Positions 1 to 6,857 are shown, counted from the stretch's first letter. The stretch: 64,000 bases of DNA from Bacteroidota bacterium (GCA_023430465.1 JAEZAM010000094.1:1-64000); one strand, 5' to 3'. The notes: generated by a model not told the origin, from the letters alone. Numbers and translations are program-made.

Positions 1-492
1 AACCACGGCGGAAAAGGCCTCACCATAAAACCCGGCGGAGGAGTACGGATATGACGTCTCATCCGCCGACAACTTCCAGCCTTTCGCGATCGGGTTGCGG
101 TGGATGTAATTCAAAATTCGCCTGGCAACCTTTTGTGTAAAGATCGGCACCGCCAGCGAGTCTCTCTTCCAGAATTCGTGCGCCTTATTTGATCTTCGTA
201 CCGAAAAGCCGGGCAGCACATACTGATCATCCTGATCTAGCTGCTGCATGAACTGTCGTGCTGTCCATTTCATAAAAGACTGATGCGGGCTTTCCTTACC
301 ATTCAACCTGTTCATTTTCCAAATGGCATGGAGGTGTGTTGGCATAATCACGAAGCCAAAAACGTCAATAAGTCCCCGTTCGCTCAGATTCCTGCATGAA
401 TCAATGATGATATCCTTGTAGGCATCATCCATCAGCAGGTCTTTCCAACTGTTGATGGTGGCTGTCCAGAAATAAATCTCCCCGATATTCAT
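1..492 (-). CDS. REP-associated tyrosine transposase (Y1/HUH), partial
   Basis: An open frame of 164 codons runs from an ATG at 490-492 off the left edge, so the C-terminus is missing. Residues 46-58 read as the HUH core of Y1 transposases (FVIMPTHLHAIW), with the metal-binding pair H53/H55. Y129 in the segment LNYIHRNP is the likely nucleophilic tyrosine, followed by the family's usual YPYSSAGFY segment (148-156). Such single-domain proteins, called RAYTs, cut single-stranded DNA at REP hairpins and are usually single-copy, domesticated or slowly mobile genes. A strong hairpin with GTGG at its foot lies 51 bases upstream (543-578), as expected for a RAYT. There are no internal stops in the visible part, so nothing here shows decay. 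Family call is firm; activity is unknown. Confidence 0.88.
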   Translation of the reverse strand, partial: MNIGEIYFWTATINSWKDLLMDDAYKDIIIDSCRNLSERGLIDVFGFVIMPTHLHAIWKMNRLNGKESPHQSFMKWTARQFMQQLDQDDQYVLPGFSVRRSNKAHEFWKRDSLAVPIFTQKVARRILNYIHRNPIAKGWKLSADETSYPYSSAGFYGEAFSAVV

Positions 493-542
493 CTGCGATT
501 TCCTGCGCTCCCTGTCCATTCCCGCAACTTATCAAACATCAA

Positions 543-578
543 CATGCAGTGGTGCGTCTAAAGACGAGCCACTGCATG
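543..578. repeat. REP-like hairpin upstream of the transposase
   Basis: Arms CATGCAGTGG (543-552) and CCACTGCATG (569-578) are perfectly complementary. An inner stem CGTCT (555-559) / AGACG (562-566) closes on a 2-base loop, with a 2x2 internal mismatch between the stems. A second partial copy of the right half, GACGAACCAC, follows at 586-595. No T-run follows on either strand, so it does not look like a terminator. REP elements served by RAYTs are imperfect hairpins with a conserved GTRG/GGAG tetranucleotide at the foot; GTGG at 549-552 fits. That it is this transposase's substrate is inference. Confidence 0.6.
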
Positions 579-607
579 TAAAAAAGACGAACCACGGGAC
601 GTTTTAA

Positions 608-615
608 TACCTTTG
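608..615 (+). promoter_or_regulatory. Candidate -7 promoter box (TACCTTTG)
   Basis: Exact match to the Bacteroidota -7 consensus TAnnTTTG, ending 14 bases before the start of the DUF3078 gene. No convincing TTG -33 element is seen at the usual spacing. Confidence 0.45.
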
Positions 616-629
616 CCAAAACCCTATTT

Positions 630-1556
630 ATGCGTTTATTCATCATCATGGCCACACTCGCATTAACGACTTCCGCAATCGCCCAGGATGAAACCATTCG
701 CCAACTGAAAACCGATGCGGATAAATCCATCAAAAAAGATCCGGCCGATACCGTGCCGCGCATTTGGAGAAAGGGTGGATTATACAACATCAATATCTCA
801 CAGGGTTCCCTGACCAACTGGGCGGCAGGAGGAGACGATTTCTCGCTGGCGGTCAACTCCCTGCTCAGCCTCTATGCATTTTATAAAAAGGACAAGCATA
901 GTTGGGACAACACCCTTGATTTCAACCTCGGCTATGTCCGTACCAGCAGCCTGGGAAACAGGAAGAACGATGATCGCATCGATCTGCTGTCAAAATATGG
1001 GTATGCGCTCAATTCAAAACTGAATGCTGCCGGGCTCTTCAACTTTCGCTCCCAGCTTTTCAAAGGCTACAATTACAATGACGATGTAAAGACACTTTCA
1101 TCCGCATTTCTCTCACCCGCCTATGTTCTCTTCAGCCCTGGTCTTGATTATAAACCCACTTCCAGCCTTTCCATCTTCGTGTCGCCCGTAACAGCCAGAT
1201 GGACGATCGTGATGAACGATTCTTTATCAGCGCAAGGCCAGTACGGGGTGGATTCATTCAAACATGTCAATACAGAGATTGGCGCCTTTGCCTCTATCAA
1301 CTTCCTCAAGGAATTCAATAAATACATCACTTACAAGAGCCGGCTCGATCTTTTTTCCAACTACCGGCATAACCCACAGAACATTGACTTCTATTTCACC
1401 AATGTGCTCAACGTAAAACTTTCCCGCATCTTCTCCCTCACCTGGAGTGTGGATATGATCTATGATGACGACGTGCGGCTGTTTGGCGATAATGGCGACG
1501 GAGCCGCTATTCAACTGAAATCCCTGGTGGGTATTGGAGTCCTGTTCAGGTTCTGA
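630..1556 (+). CDS. DUF3078 family outer-membrane-type protein
   Basis: 308 residues with a Sec signal peptide (residues 1-18, cut before Gln19, ending TTSAIA-Q). The mature part begins with the tryptophan/glycine-rich signature of DUF3078: a WRKGG segment, then NISQGSLTNWAAGG. Alternating hydrophobic and polar strands rich in aromatic residues follow to a C-terminal Phe (VLFRF), typical of an outer-membrane beta-barrel. DUF3078 proteins are widespread in Bacteroidota and have no established function. The gene is monocistronic and converges on the TonB-domain lipoprotein gene, with a terminator between them. ATG 630 is chosen because the signal peptide begins there and a TACCTTTG box lies 14 bases upstream. 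Confidence 0.85.
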   Translation: MRLFIIMATLALTTSAIAQDETIRQLKTDADKSIKKDPADTVPRIWRKGGLYNINISQGSLTNWAAGGDDFSLAVNSLLSLYAFYKKDKHSWDNTLDFNLGYVRTSSLGNRKNDDRIDLLSKYGYALNSKLNAAGLFNFRSQLFKGYNYNDDVKTLSSAFLSPAYVLFSPGLDYKPTSSLSIFVSPVTARWTIVMNDSLSAQGQYGVDSFKHVNTEIGAFASINFLKEFNKYITYKSRLDLFSNYRHNPQNIDFYFTNVLNVKLSRIFSLTWSVDMIYDDDVRLFGDNGDGAAIQLKSLVGIGVLFRF

Positions 1557-1562
1557 TAAAAA

Positions 1563-1596
1563 AAGGCCCCGTTCTGCAAAGGCAGAACCGGACCTT
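1563..1596 (-). terminator. Rho-independent terminator of the TonB-domain gene
   Basis: A stem built on GTTCTGC (1571-1577) / GCAGAAC (1582-1588), extended by the GGCC/GGACC flanks, around a 4-base loop. Read on the minus strand it is followed by a run of seven T (complement of 1556-1563). It sits 22 bases beyond the stop of the minus-strand gene. Confidence 0.8.
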
Positions 1597-1617
1597 GAAT
1601 ATTGAACTTCAAATCGT

Positions 1618-2271
1618 TTAGCCTTCCAGCCTGTAATTGATCGGCAAAGTACGCCATGTCTTCACGGTTTTGCCCTTCACCTTACCTGGTGTCCATTTGG
1701 GCATAGCTGATACAACTTTGACCGCCTGCTCTTCCAATCCATACCCTAATTTATTTCCCACAGTTTTTACGTTGGTGATATTTCCTTTTTCATCAACCGC
1801 GAACTGTACGTTCACCACGCCTTCCACATTGTTATCGATTGCCTGCTGCGGATACTCGATGCTGTTCACGATATAGCTTTCAAGCGCGGATTGTCCGCCT
1901 GTATAGGCCGGAGCAATCTCAGACCGGTTATAATATCCCTGTGCATCGGCCTCTATCTTTACCGACGCATCATCTTTGGATACACCAGCCGTGATCTTCC
2001 CTTTTTTCTTTGCGCTGGCTGCCCTTGCTCCTCCGGAGGTGTCTGTAACACTAACGCCGGCCCCGGCGCGGGCGGCTGAATCCATACGGGTAGCACCCGA
2101 TGTGTCATAATTATTGATCTCGGAATTGGTGGTGTTACCCTGGGCATTGACGCTATCGCCCACTGTGGAGTGATTTCCCGAAGTGTTGGTATCACAGGCA
2201 GTGATGGCCACACAAAATGCCAGGCCTGTAGCCAGTATCGTAGCTTTTGTATTGGGTTGTGTTAATCGCAT
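1618..2271 (-). CDS. Lipoprotein with C-terminal TonB domain
   Basis: 217 residues. A type II signal peptide ends in a lipobox with acylated Cys26 (VAITAC). A low-complexity Asn/Thr/Ser/Ala linker follows (about 27-125). The last 90 residues form a TonB_C-type domain (ESYIVNSIEYPQQAIDNNVE ... PKWTPGKVKGKTVKTWRTLPI). Classical TonB has an N-terminal transmembrane helix and contacts TonB-dependent receptors from the inner membrane. Here the helix is replaced by a lipid anchor, so it may be an envelope-stress, partner-docking or decoy variant rather than an energy transducer; that is inference. It is divergent from trmB with 114 bases between the starts, and no exbBD is nearby. Confidence 0.82.
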   Translation of the reverse strand: MRLTQPNTKATILATGLAFCVAITACDTNTSGNHSTVGDSVNAQGNTTNSEINNYDTSGATRMDSAARAGAGVSVTDTSGGARAASAKKKGKITAGVSKDDASVKIEADAQGYYNRSEIAPAYTGGQSALESYIVNSIEYPQQAIDNNVEGVVNVQFAVDEKGNITNVKTVGNKLGYGLEEQAVKVVSAMPKWTPGKVKGKTVKTWRTLPINYRLEG

Positions 2272-2370
2272 GACGTTGATTTTTCGTTGGTTAATACCAG
2301 AAATATTTCAAACAGGATGCCAGTATATGCGGTTCAGCAACAACTCCACACCTGCTAACCGCCCATCATT

Positions 2371-2378
2371 TACCTTTG
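2371..2378 (+). promoter_or_regulatory. Candidate -7 promoter box of trmB (TACCTTTG)
   Basis: Exact TAnnTTTG match with only 7 bases between it and the trmB ATG. If it is the -7 box, transcription would start at or within a few bases of the start codon, giving an almost leaderless mRNA. Confidence 0.45.
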
Positions 2379-2385
2379 CGGGTTC

Positions 2386-3090
2386 ATGGGACAGAAAAAA
2401 CTCATACGCTTTGAAGAGCTGAAACAATTCGGCAATGTGCTGCAATACCCGAAGGATATGCCCGGGTCATGGCATAAATTTTTTAATAACGACAACCCCA
2501 TCACGCTGGAGCTCGCATGTGGAAAAGGAGAGTACACCCTCGGCCTGGCTGCCTTGTATCCGAACCGGAATTTTATCGGGATTGATCTTAAAGGAAATCG
2601 CATTTGGGTGGGAGCAAAGAAGGCATTAAAAAATGAGATGCACAATGTTGGATTCCTGCGAACACAGATCGAGCAACTCGGCAGTTTCTTTTCCGCCGGG
2701 GAAGTGTCAGAAATCTGGATCACCTTTCCCGACCCACAATTGCGTATGTCAAAAGCCAAAAAGCGACTCACGCACCCAAAGTTCCTTCGTGTCTACCAGC
2801 AGGTCCTGAAACCAGGCGGAATTATCCACCTCAAAACCGACAGCCCCGATCTGTACAGGTTTTCAAAAATTGTTCTCGAACAATATCACTGCAGGGTGCT
2901 TGCCGATCAGGATGATGTATATGCCAATGACCCCGGCCCTGAGCTCAGCATCAAAACGCATTATGAAGGACTTGATATAGCCGGCAGCAACCGTATCCAT
3001 TACCTGAGCTTTACACTGCCTGAAGACCTTGGCGGTAAAGAAGATGATCTTCGCCTCAAACAACTTTTGCATGAGCAACAACTGGATTGA
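2386..3090 (+). CDS. trmB: tRNA (guanine46-N7)-methyltransferase
   Basis: 234 residues, typical TrmB length. The enzyme transfers a methyl group from S-adenosylmethionine to N7 of G46 in the tRNA variable loop. The SAM-binding motif I is LELACGKGEY (41-50), followed by the acidic strand NFIGIDLKGNRIW (62-74). The TrmB signature FPDPQLR with a basic stretch KAKKRLTHP lies at 114-131, and THYEGLDIAG near the end matches the conserved C-terminal T-x-Y/F-E motif. It heads a tight group with the small Cys-rich gene, which overlaps its 3' end by 20 bases, and the alkyltransferase-like gene. This suggests co-transcription from the promoter box at 2371. Confidence 0.95.
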   Translation: MGQKKLIRFEELKQFGNVLQYPKDMPGSWHKFFNNDNPITLELACGKGEYTLGLAALYPNRNFIGIDLKGNRIWVGAKKALKNEMHNVGFLRTQIEQLGSFFSAGEVSEIWITFPDPQLRMSKAKKRLTHPKFLRVYQQVLKPGGIIHLKTDSPDLYRFSKIVLEQYHCRVLADQDDVYANDPGPELSIKTHYEGLDIAGSNRIHYLSFTLPEDLGGKEDDLRLKQLLHEQQLD

Positions 3091-3271
3091 AGGCATACAT
3101 TACTACTACAATGAAGATGGTCGGATTGTGCTGACTGCTAAATTCCACCTGGATCGGGGTTATTGCTGCGGCAATGGTTGCAGACACTGCCCTTTTGAAT
3201 TTATAAATGTTCCAGAACCCAGGCGGACCGAGCTTCGCCGGTCGAAGGAAAATAATGAATCAACCATCTAA
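3071..3271 (+). CDS. Small Cys-rich DUF5522-type protein
   Basis: 66 residues from ATG 3071; longer upstream reading is possible but would lie inside trmB. The sequence has a tyrosine-rich start (IHYYYNEDGRIVLTAKFHLDRG), then C32 C33 x3 C37 x2 C40 and PFEF, the arrangement that marks the DUF5522 family in Bacteroidota. Four closely spaced cysteines suggest zinc or Fe-S binding, but no function is established. It overlaps the trmB stop by 20 bases and is followed after 2 bases by the alkyltransferase-like gene, so it is translated as part of that operon. Confidence 0.8.
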   Translation: MSNNWIEGIHYYYNEDGRIVLTAKFHLDRGYCCGNGCRHCPFEFINVPEPRRTELRRSKENNESTI

Positions 3272-3273
3272 CT

Positions 3274-3657
3274 ATGGCCAAAACAAAAAAAACTACGTCG
3301 CTGAAAACTGTCACGCCCTCCGGTCATAAGGAAAATTTCTTTGAGCAGGTCTACCAGGTTGCGCGCCAGATACCAAAAGGCCGGGTTACTTCATACGGCG
3401 CTATTGCAGCGGCGCTGGGAACAAAGCTCTCTGCCCGCATGGTTGGATGGGCAATGAATGGCGCACACCAGGTGCGGCCAAAAGTGCCGGCACACCGTGT
3501 GGTAAACCGAAATGGCATGCTTTCGGGCAAACATCATTTTCCCACACCCGATGCGATGGAAGAATTGCTCCGTAAAGAAGGTGTCATGGTAGAAAACGAT
3601 ACCATCGTCGATTTCAAGAAACATTTCTGGGATCCTGCGGCAGAAATTGAATGGTAA
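3274..3657 (+). CDS. Alkyltransferase-like protein (ATL, Cys-less MGMT family)
   Basis: 127 residues covering only the DNA-binding domain of the O6-alkylguanine-DNA alkyltransferase family. The helix-turn-helix carries the base-flipping Tyr41 and Arg55 (SYGAIAAALGTKLSARMVGWAM). The active-site PCHRV motif is replaced by PAHRV, with Ala73 in place of the acceptor Cys, so the protein cannot repair DNA by alkyl transfer. Known ATL proteins bind O6-alkylguanine without reacting and hand the lesion to nucleotide excision repair; that role is likely here by homology. Start ATG 3274 lies 2 bases after the preceding stop, and the gene is the last of the trmB group. Confidence 0.9.
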   Translation: MAKTKKTTSLKTVTPSGHKENFFEQVYQVARQIPKGRVTSYGAIAAALGTKLSARMVGWAMNGAHQVRPKVPAHRVVNRNGMLSGKHHFPTPDAMEELLRKEGVMVENDTIVDFKKHFWDPAAEIEW

Positions 3658-3972
3658 AAAAAATGCCCCGCTTCATCTGATTAGTGATGAAACAGGGCTG
3701 TGTCCGAATCTCCTAAAAACTATCCTGCTACTGAGAAAAAGCGGTACGGGTAATGATAAGGTTAATGGTCTGTGTTCTTGATTATTACTCTGTAAAGAAA
3801 CAATGTTTTCTACGTGTTTACATTGGCCGTTTCGCGAAATGCAGGTTTGATTTAACGAACGGTGGATTTCCTTGCTTGAACCGTTTTTTCTATGCTGAAA
3901 CTCACGACTAACAAGCATTTGTTGTAAGCCGATCGATCGTGGTATCTTATATTTTAGTTCCTTTCCTGTTCA
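3658..3972. other. 315-base gap without a convincing gene
   Basis: An 81-codon minus-strand frame in this gap (3673-3918) has no plausible protein character. The gap holds a minus-strand terminator at 3665-3698. It also holds a weak plus-strand hairpin with AACGGT (3858-3863) / ACCGTT (3880-3885) arms followed by T6. A short transcript or long 3' UTR could lie between them; I see no tRNA-like or known RNA motif. Confidence 0.5.
3665..3698 (-). terminator. Rho-independent terminator, minus strand
   Basis: Arms GCCCCGCTTCATC (3665-3677) and GATGAAACAGGGC (3686-3698) pair with two mismatches. On the minus strand the stem is followed by A then a run of eight T. It lies about 275 bases beyond the stop of the nearest minus-strand gene (3973), so it closes a long 3' UTR or a separate small transcript. 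Confidence 0.7.
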
Positions 3973-4821
3973 TCACAACTCCTCATAACCGGGCTGCGGT
4001 TGAAATGTATTCACACACACAAGCAATGCCATCGAAGTGAGGTGATATAATTCCTTCGTAAGTGATTTATGTTCGGCACCATCCCGCGCGTCTTTGAAAC
4101 TCAGATCACTCCAGGATCCAACACCTTCAAATACCCAACTTTTAGCGGCAGCAAACAATAACTGTCGCACGGGAAGTGTATATCGCCTCGCCACCAATAC
4201 GTCCTTATGAAAGTAATCTGCACATGGATCACTTTCGTCGAACGCGGCCAGGGCATGACCAAACGTGGCCGTCCAATAAGTCAGGTTCCTCTCCCGCGTG
4301 AAGGTAAGCAGTGCACGGAGCGTATGCTGAAGCTGGTGTTTAAGCTCTGCTACTGAAAGCGCAGGTTGCTCCAAGGGGAAACGGTCATCTACACAGGTGT
4401 ACCGGACATTCCATCGCCGGGCCGATCCTTTTTTTACCAGCTCCCATTCGCTGGTCCAGTAACTGCTTACCCCGCCTTTCTCGATTGTTTCGATCAACCA
4501 GGTTCCAGCCACAGGTGATAAATTGATGGCCTGTCTACTTACCTGGTCCTGTCCACCGGCGATCACCGCAAGACGAATGGCCCTGCATCCCCGTTGCCTG
4601 AGCTGATAGAACCACCTAAGCGGATTATCAGCAAACCCGCTGCGGTGACGATGCATTGCATAAAATGGAATATTGCAACGCCTTATCCGTGCAAACTGTA
4701 CACTTCGGGTATAGTAAAAGGAACTGTTGCCGGGAAAAAAATCGTCGGGTATCGTGCCAGTTTGGAGGTATTCATTTCCATAGGAGATCAAAGCTATCAC
4801 TTGTGCATAGGTTCCGATCAT
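3973..4821 (-). CDS. Conserved-looking protein of unknown function (282 aa)
   Basis: No family recognised. The sequence has no signal peptide or clear transmembrane helix, apart from a mildly hydrophobic first 15 residues. It is rich in Arg, Trp and Tyr, with segments such as RWFYQLRQRGCRAIRLAVIAGG and YWTATFGHALAAF. Composition and codon use match neighbouring real genes. It starts 9 bases after the stop of the 207-residue gene, so the two are surely one transcription unit and probably act together. Start ATG 4819-4821 is the first in frame. A cytoplasmic role is likely, but no catalytic motif is visible. Confidence 0.7.
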   Translation of the reverse strand: MIGTYAQVIALISYGNEYLQTGTIPDDFFPGNSSFYYTRSVQFARIRRCNIPFYAMHRHRSGFADNPLRWFYQLRQRGCRAIRLAVIAGGQDQVSRQAINLSPVAGTWLIETIEKGGVSSYWTSEWELVKKGSARRWNVRYTCVDDRFPLEQPALSVAELKHQLQHTLRALLTFTRERNLTYWTATFGHALAAFDESDPCADYFHKDVLVARRYTLPVRQLLFAAAKSWVFEGVGSWSDLSFKDARDGAEHKSLTKELYHLTSMALLVCVNTFQPQPGYEEL

Positions 4822-4830
4822 GGCAGGTAG

Positions 4831-5454
4831 TTAGTGCTGCGTAAGAAATTTCATCAGTTGCAATGCAGTATCGAGTACAGGCGCTGCCATCGGATCATTG
4901 AACAGCGCACTAAATGGACCCTGGCCAAAAGACCATTCGCCGGCAGCAATGAACGATATGCGTGCGTTGCCATTTGAGGGATGCGGCGGCCTGGCTTCTT
5001 TCCACGGACCTATCTGTTTCACTACAGCTTCGCCTGCCTCCAGCATTGCGTTTGTAAACCTCATGGATTCTGCACTCGCGGCATCCCAGAAAACGATCTT
5101 TTCGGCATGGTTGATATACCGCGCCGTTCCATCGCAGAATGCTGCTACCACATCCAGTCCACCTTCAAGCCCTACTTCCACGATAACAGCCATAAGGCTG
5201 CTGTCTGCAGGACGCTGGCCCATACTTTTCAATTTTCTTGCCGCCAGTATACGAAGTCTTGCCTCAATCGATTCGTCTATTGTCACGGCCTGCAGGTCAT
5301 CCACATCTGCATGTTCAGCGAATATCCTGTTATATGGATACTGTAATAGCTGTGCTTCATCCGGCCGGAACAGGGATGCGTCGTCACAAAAAAGCAATTC
5401 ATAGATCCGGTTGAGTGATTCGTTGTTATAAGGCGATGCCTCGATAATCATCAT
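4831..5454 (-). CDS. Conserved-looking protein of unknown function (207 aa)
   Basis: Not recognised. A soluble-looking protein: an acidic N-terminal half (PYNNESLNRIYELLFCDD) is followed by a small-residue-rich middle (IVEVGLEGGLDVVAAFCDGTARY). A Pro/Gly/Trp-rich end (IGPWKEARPPHPSNGNARIS, GEWSFGQGPFSALFNDPMAA) looks like a conserved ligand-contact surface. Two ATGs in tandem (5454, 5451) give MMIIEA. It is the first gene of a two-gene unit with the 282-residue protein, and its upstream region carries a 19-base word repeated exactly in front of the gene at 6124-6762. Confidence 0.7.
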   Translation of the reverse strand: MMIIEASPYNNESLNRIYELLFCDDASLFRPDEAQLLQYPYNRIFAEHADVDDLQAVTIDESIEARLRILAARKLKSMGQRPADSSLMAVIVEVGLEGGLDVVAAFCDGTARYINHAEKIVFWDAASAESMRFTNAMLEAGEAVVKQIGPWKEARPPHPSNGNARISFIAAGEWSFGQGPFSALFNDPMAAPVLDTALQLMKFLTQH

Positions 5455-5483
5455 ACAATTCTGAATTAAGTTTCAAATTATCC

Positions 5484-5502
5484 GCAAAGCAACGCCGGCA
5501 TT
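5484..5502. repeat. Upstream direct repeat, copy 1
   Basis: The 19-mer GCAAAGCAACGCCGGCATT ends 30 bases upstream of the start at 5454 and is found again exactly at 6787-6805. See the paired entry. Confidence 0.7.
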
Positions 5503-5572
5503 TTCAGAAGCGGACCTTCAGATGCGCGAATGGCCCCGACTGATTAATAAGCGGCAGGACCACCTAAAAAAA

Positions 5573-5597
5573 GCCCCGCTTACCAGGTAAGCAGGGC
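5573..5597 (-). terminator. Rho-independent terminator of the 117-aa gene
   Basis: Arms GCCCCGCTTACC (5573-5584) and GGTAAGCAGGGC (5586-5597) pair around a single-base loop with one mismatch. On the minus strand a run of seven T follows. It sits 27 bases beyond the stop at 5624. Confidence 0.85.
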
Positions 5598-5623
5598 GTT
5601 ATGTCAACCGTCCTTGTTATGTC

Positions 5624-5977
5624 TTATTTTACCAGTGATGCCTCCCGCGGATTCCCTGGCTTATATTTAACCTTCACCGTTGCCCCGGTTCTGTACGTGG
5701 CCAGGTCCATATAAGACAACACCTCGCGGATCTCCACAACAAAATTCCGACCCCGGTCAGGCAGTACCTGCATCTGCATCCGCACCAATGGATGATGATT
5801 CATAAAAACTCCTGTCTCCTCCACCGCAAGGATCACTGCACTTGCCTCCTCGCCATGCCGCGATTTTCGTGATCCAATGCGTCTCCGCCTGTAAAACTGA
5901 GTGGCAGTGAAAAGGATAGCCAGGATCAGGATCACGATCACACTCTCCAGCATAGTTGTTATAAAAATCAATTCCAT
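5624..5977 (-). CDS. Membrane-anchored DUF3592-like small protein
   Basis: 117 residues. One transmembrane helix (about 9-27, MLESVIVILILAILFTATQF) is followed by a basic stop-transfer RRRRIGSRKSR. A compact beta-rich domain (about 45-115) contains VILAVEETGVFMNHHPLVRM and TVKVKYKPGNPREASL. The pattern resembles DUF3592-type and SHOCT-associated membrane proteins, in which this domain faces the cytoplasm or periplasm; the exact family is uncertain. No function is established. It is monocistronic, with its own terminator at 5573-5597. Confidence 0.72.
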   Translation of the reverse strand: MELIFITTMLESVIVILILAILFTATQFYRRRRIGSRKSRHGEEASAVILAVEETGVFMNHHPLVRMQMQVLPDRGRNFVVEIREVLSYMDLATYRTGATVKVKYKPGNPREASLVK

Positions 5978-6073
5978 GAGCCTCGCTTGATACAGGGTAC
6001 AAGATAGAGCGGGAATGCCGGCAGGAAGCGGTTGGATGAACTAATGGCCAGTATCAGTAAACGAAAGGCAGAC

Positions 6074-6103
6074 AACCTCAACCTTAACCTCAACCTTAAC
6101 CTT
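6074..6103. repeat. Five tandem AACCTY hexamers
   Basis: Five consecutive hexamers AACCTC, AACCTT, AACCTC, AACCTT, AACCTT in an intergenic region. Related AACCTY runs occur at 28834-28867, 45666-45692 and 57136-57170. No inverted partner lies within this gap. Confidence 0.8.
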
Positions 6104-6123
6104 ATCCCGGACCGCGGCCAATC

Positions 6124-6762
6124 CTAATTTTTCAGATACATAAACTCCGTACCCTGTAACACAGGGTTAGCGCCTGCTAAACCATCCTCATGGATTTCCA
6201 GTGTAAAATCCTTGAAAAATATCTCCATGATGGTCGGCTCGAATCTGAATTCGAAATAATTGTGTTGCTTTTGGGAAATATGAAAGCGGGAGGTTTTCTC
6301 AGGGCAAAACTGGAAAAGAAGCTCGATACTATCAACGCCCTGGCCGGGGAAACGCACATACCCGTTTTTATCTGTCATCTCCTCCGTGGCACCATCATTG
6401 CCGCCGTTGAGGATGACGTACACATACCGAATTAATACCTCATTATTGTCCACAATCCGTATGGTGACGTGATCGCCAGGTTCCTTTCTCGACTCAATCA
6501 ACTTATAATCATGAGCCGGAGCAGGGCCGCTATTGAGGACCAGTCTTTTTCCCTTTACCTGCCAGTTGCCATGACCGAAGCGATCCAGCGCACCCTGGGA
6601 AAAAAAGAATTGAAAACTACTGTCTGCATCGAGACGGAAACCAGCCGCTGTTTCGGGAATGCCATTCAGGTAATACTCACCGGTCAACGTCTTTGGAAAC
6701 GTTTGTGCTTGCATAGATAAGGTTATTGATAAAAAGAATGTCAGCAGGAATAGTTGTCGCAT
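6124..6762 (-). CDS. Secreted protein of unknown function (212 aa)
   Basis: Signal peptide at residues 1-19 (LLTFFLSITLSMQAQ, cut before Gln20). The mature protein of about 190 residues is beta-rich, with features such as GEYYLNGIPETAAGFRLDAD and FQFFFSQGALDRFGHGNWQV. Its N-terminal part resembles small lipocalin-like or META-type proteins that begin with a G-E-Y/W strand, but I cannot assign a family. It would act in the periplasm or at the outer membrane. The gene stands alone; the exact 19-base word seen upstream of the 207-residue gene lies 24 bases upstream of this start. Confidence 0.72.
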   Translation of the reverse strand: MRQLFLLTFFLSITLSMQAQTFPKTLTGEYYLNGIPETAAGFRLDADSSFQFFFSQGALDRFGHGNWQVKGKRLVLNSGPAPAHDYKLIESRKEPGDHVTIRIVDNNEVLIRYVYVILNGGNDGATEEMTDKNGYVRFPGQGVDSIELLFQFCPEKTSRFHISQKQHNYFEFRFEPTIMEIFFKDFTLEIHEDGLAGANPVLQGTEFMYLKN

Positions 6763-6786
6763 GATTCCGTCGTTTTACAACGGACT

Positions 6787-6805
6787 GCAAAGCAACGCCG
6801 GCATT
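6787..6805. repeat. Upstream direct repeat, copy 2
   Basis: Exact copy of the 19-mer at 5484-5502, upstream of the gene starting at 6762. The next 50 bases (to 6856) contain GGCCAGCATCAGCAAGCAAA, nearly repeated at 6044-6064 upstream of the gene starting at 5977. The upstream regions of three adjacent genes are therefore related. Confidence 0.7.
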
Positions 6806-6857
6806 CATTAACCAAGCTGCCCGGGTTGATATACGGCCAGCATCAGCAAGCAAAGGG

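Noticed and set aside
539..856. Minus-strand frame of 105 codons
   Set aside because: Overlaps the REP-like hairpin and the DUF3078 gene, with no protein-like composition.
3673..3918. Minus-strand frame of 81 codons in the gap after the ATL gene
   Set aside because: It runs through the terminator stem and has no signal, motif or family resemblance.
3700..3970. Hidden tRNA gene
   Set aside because: No cloverleaf arms or T-loop GTTCRA word found.
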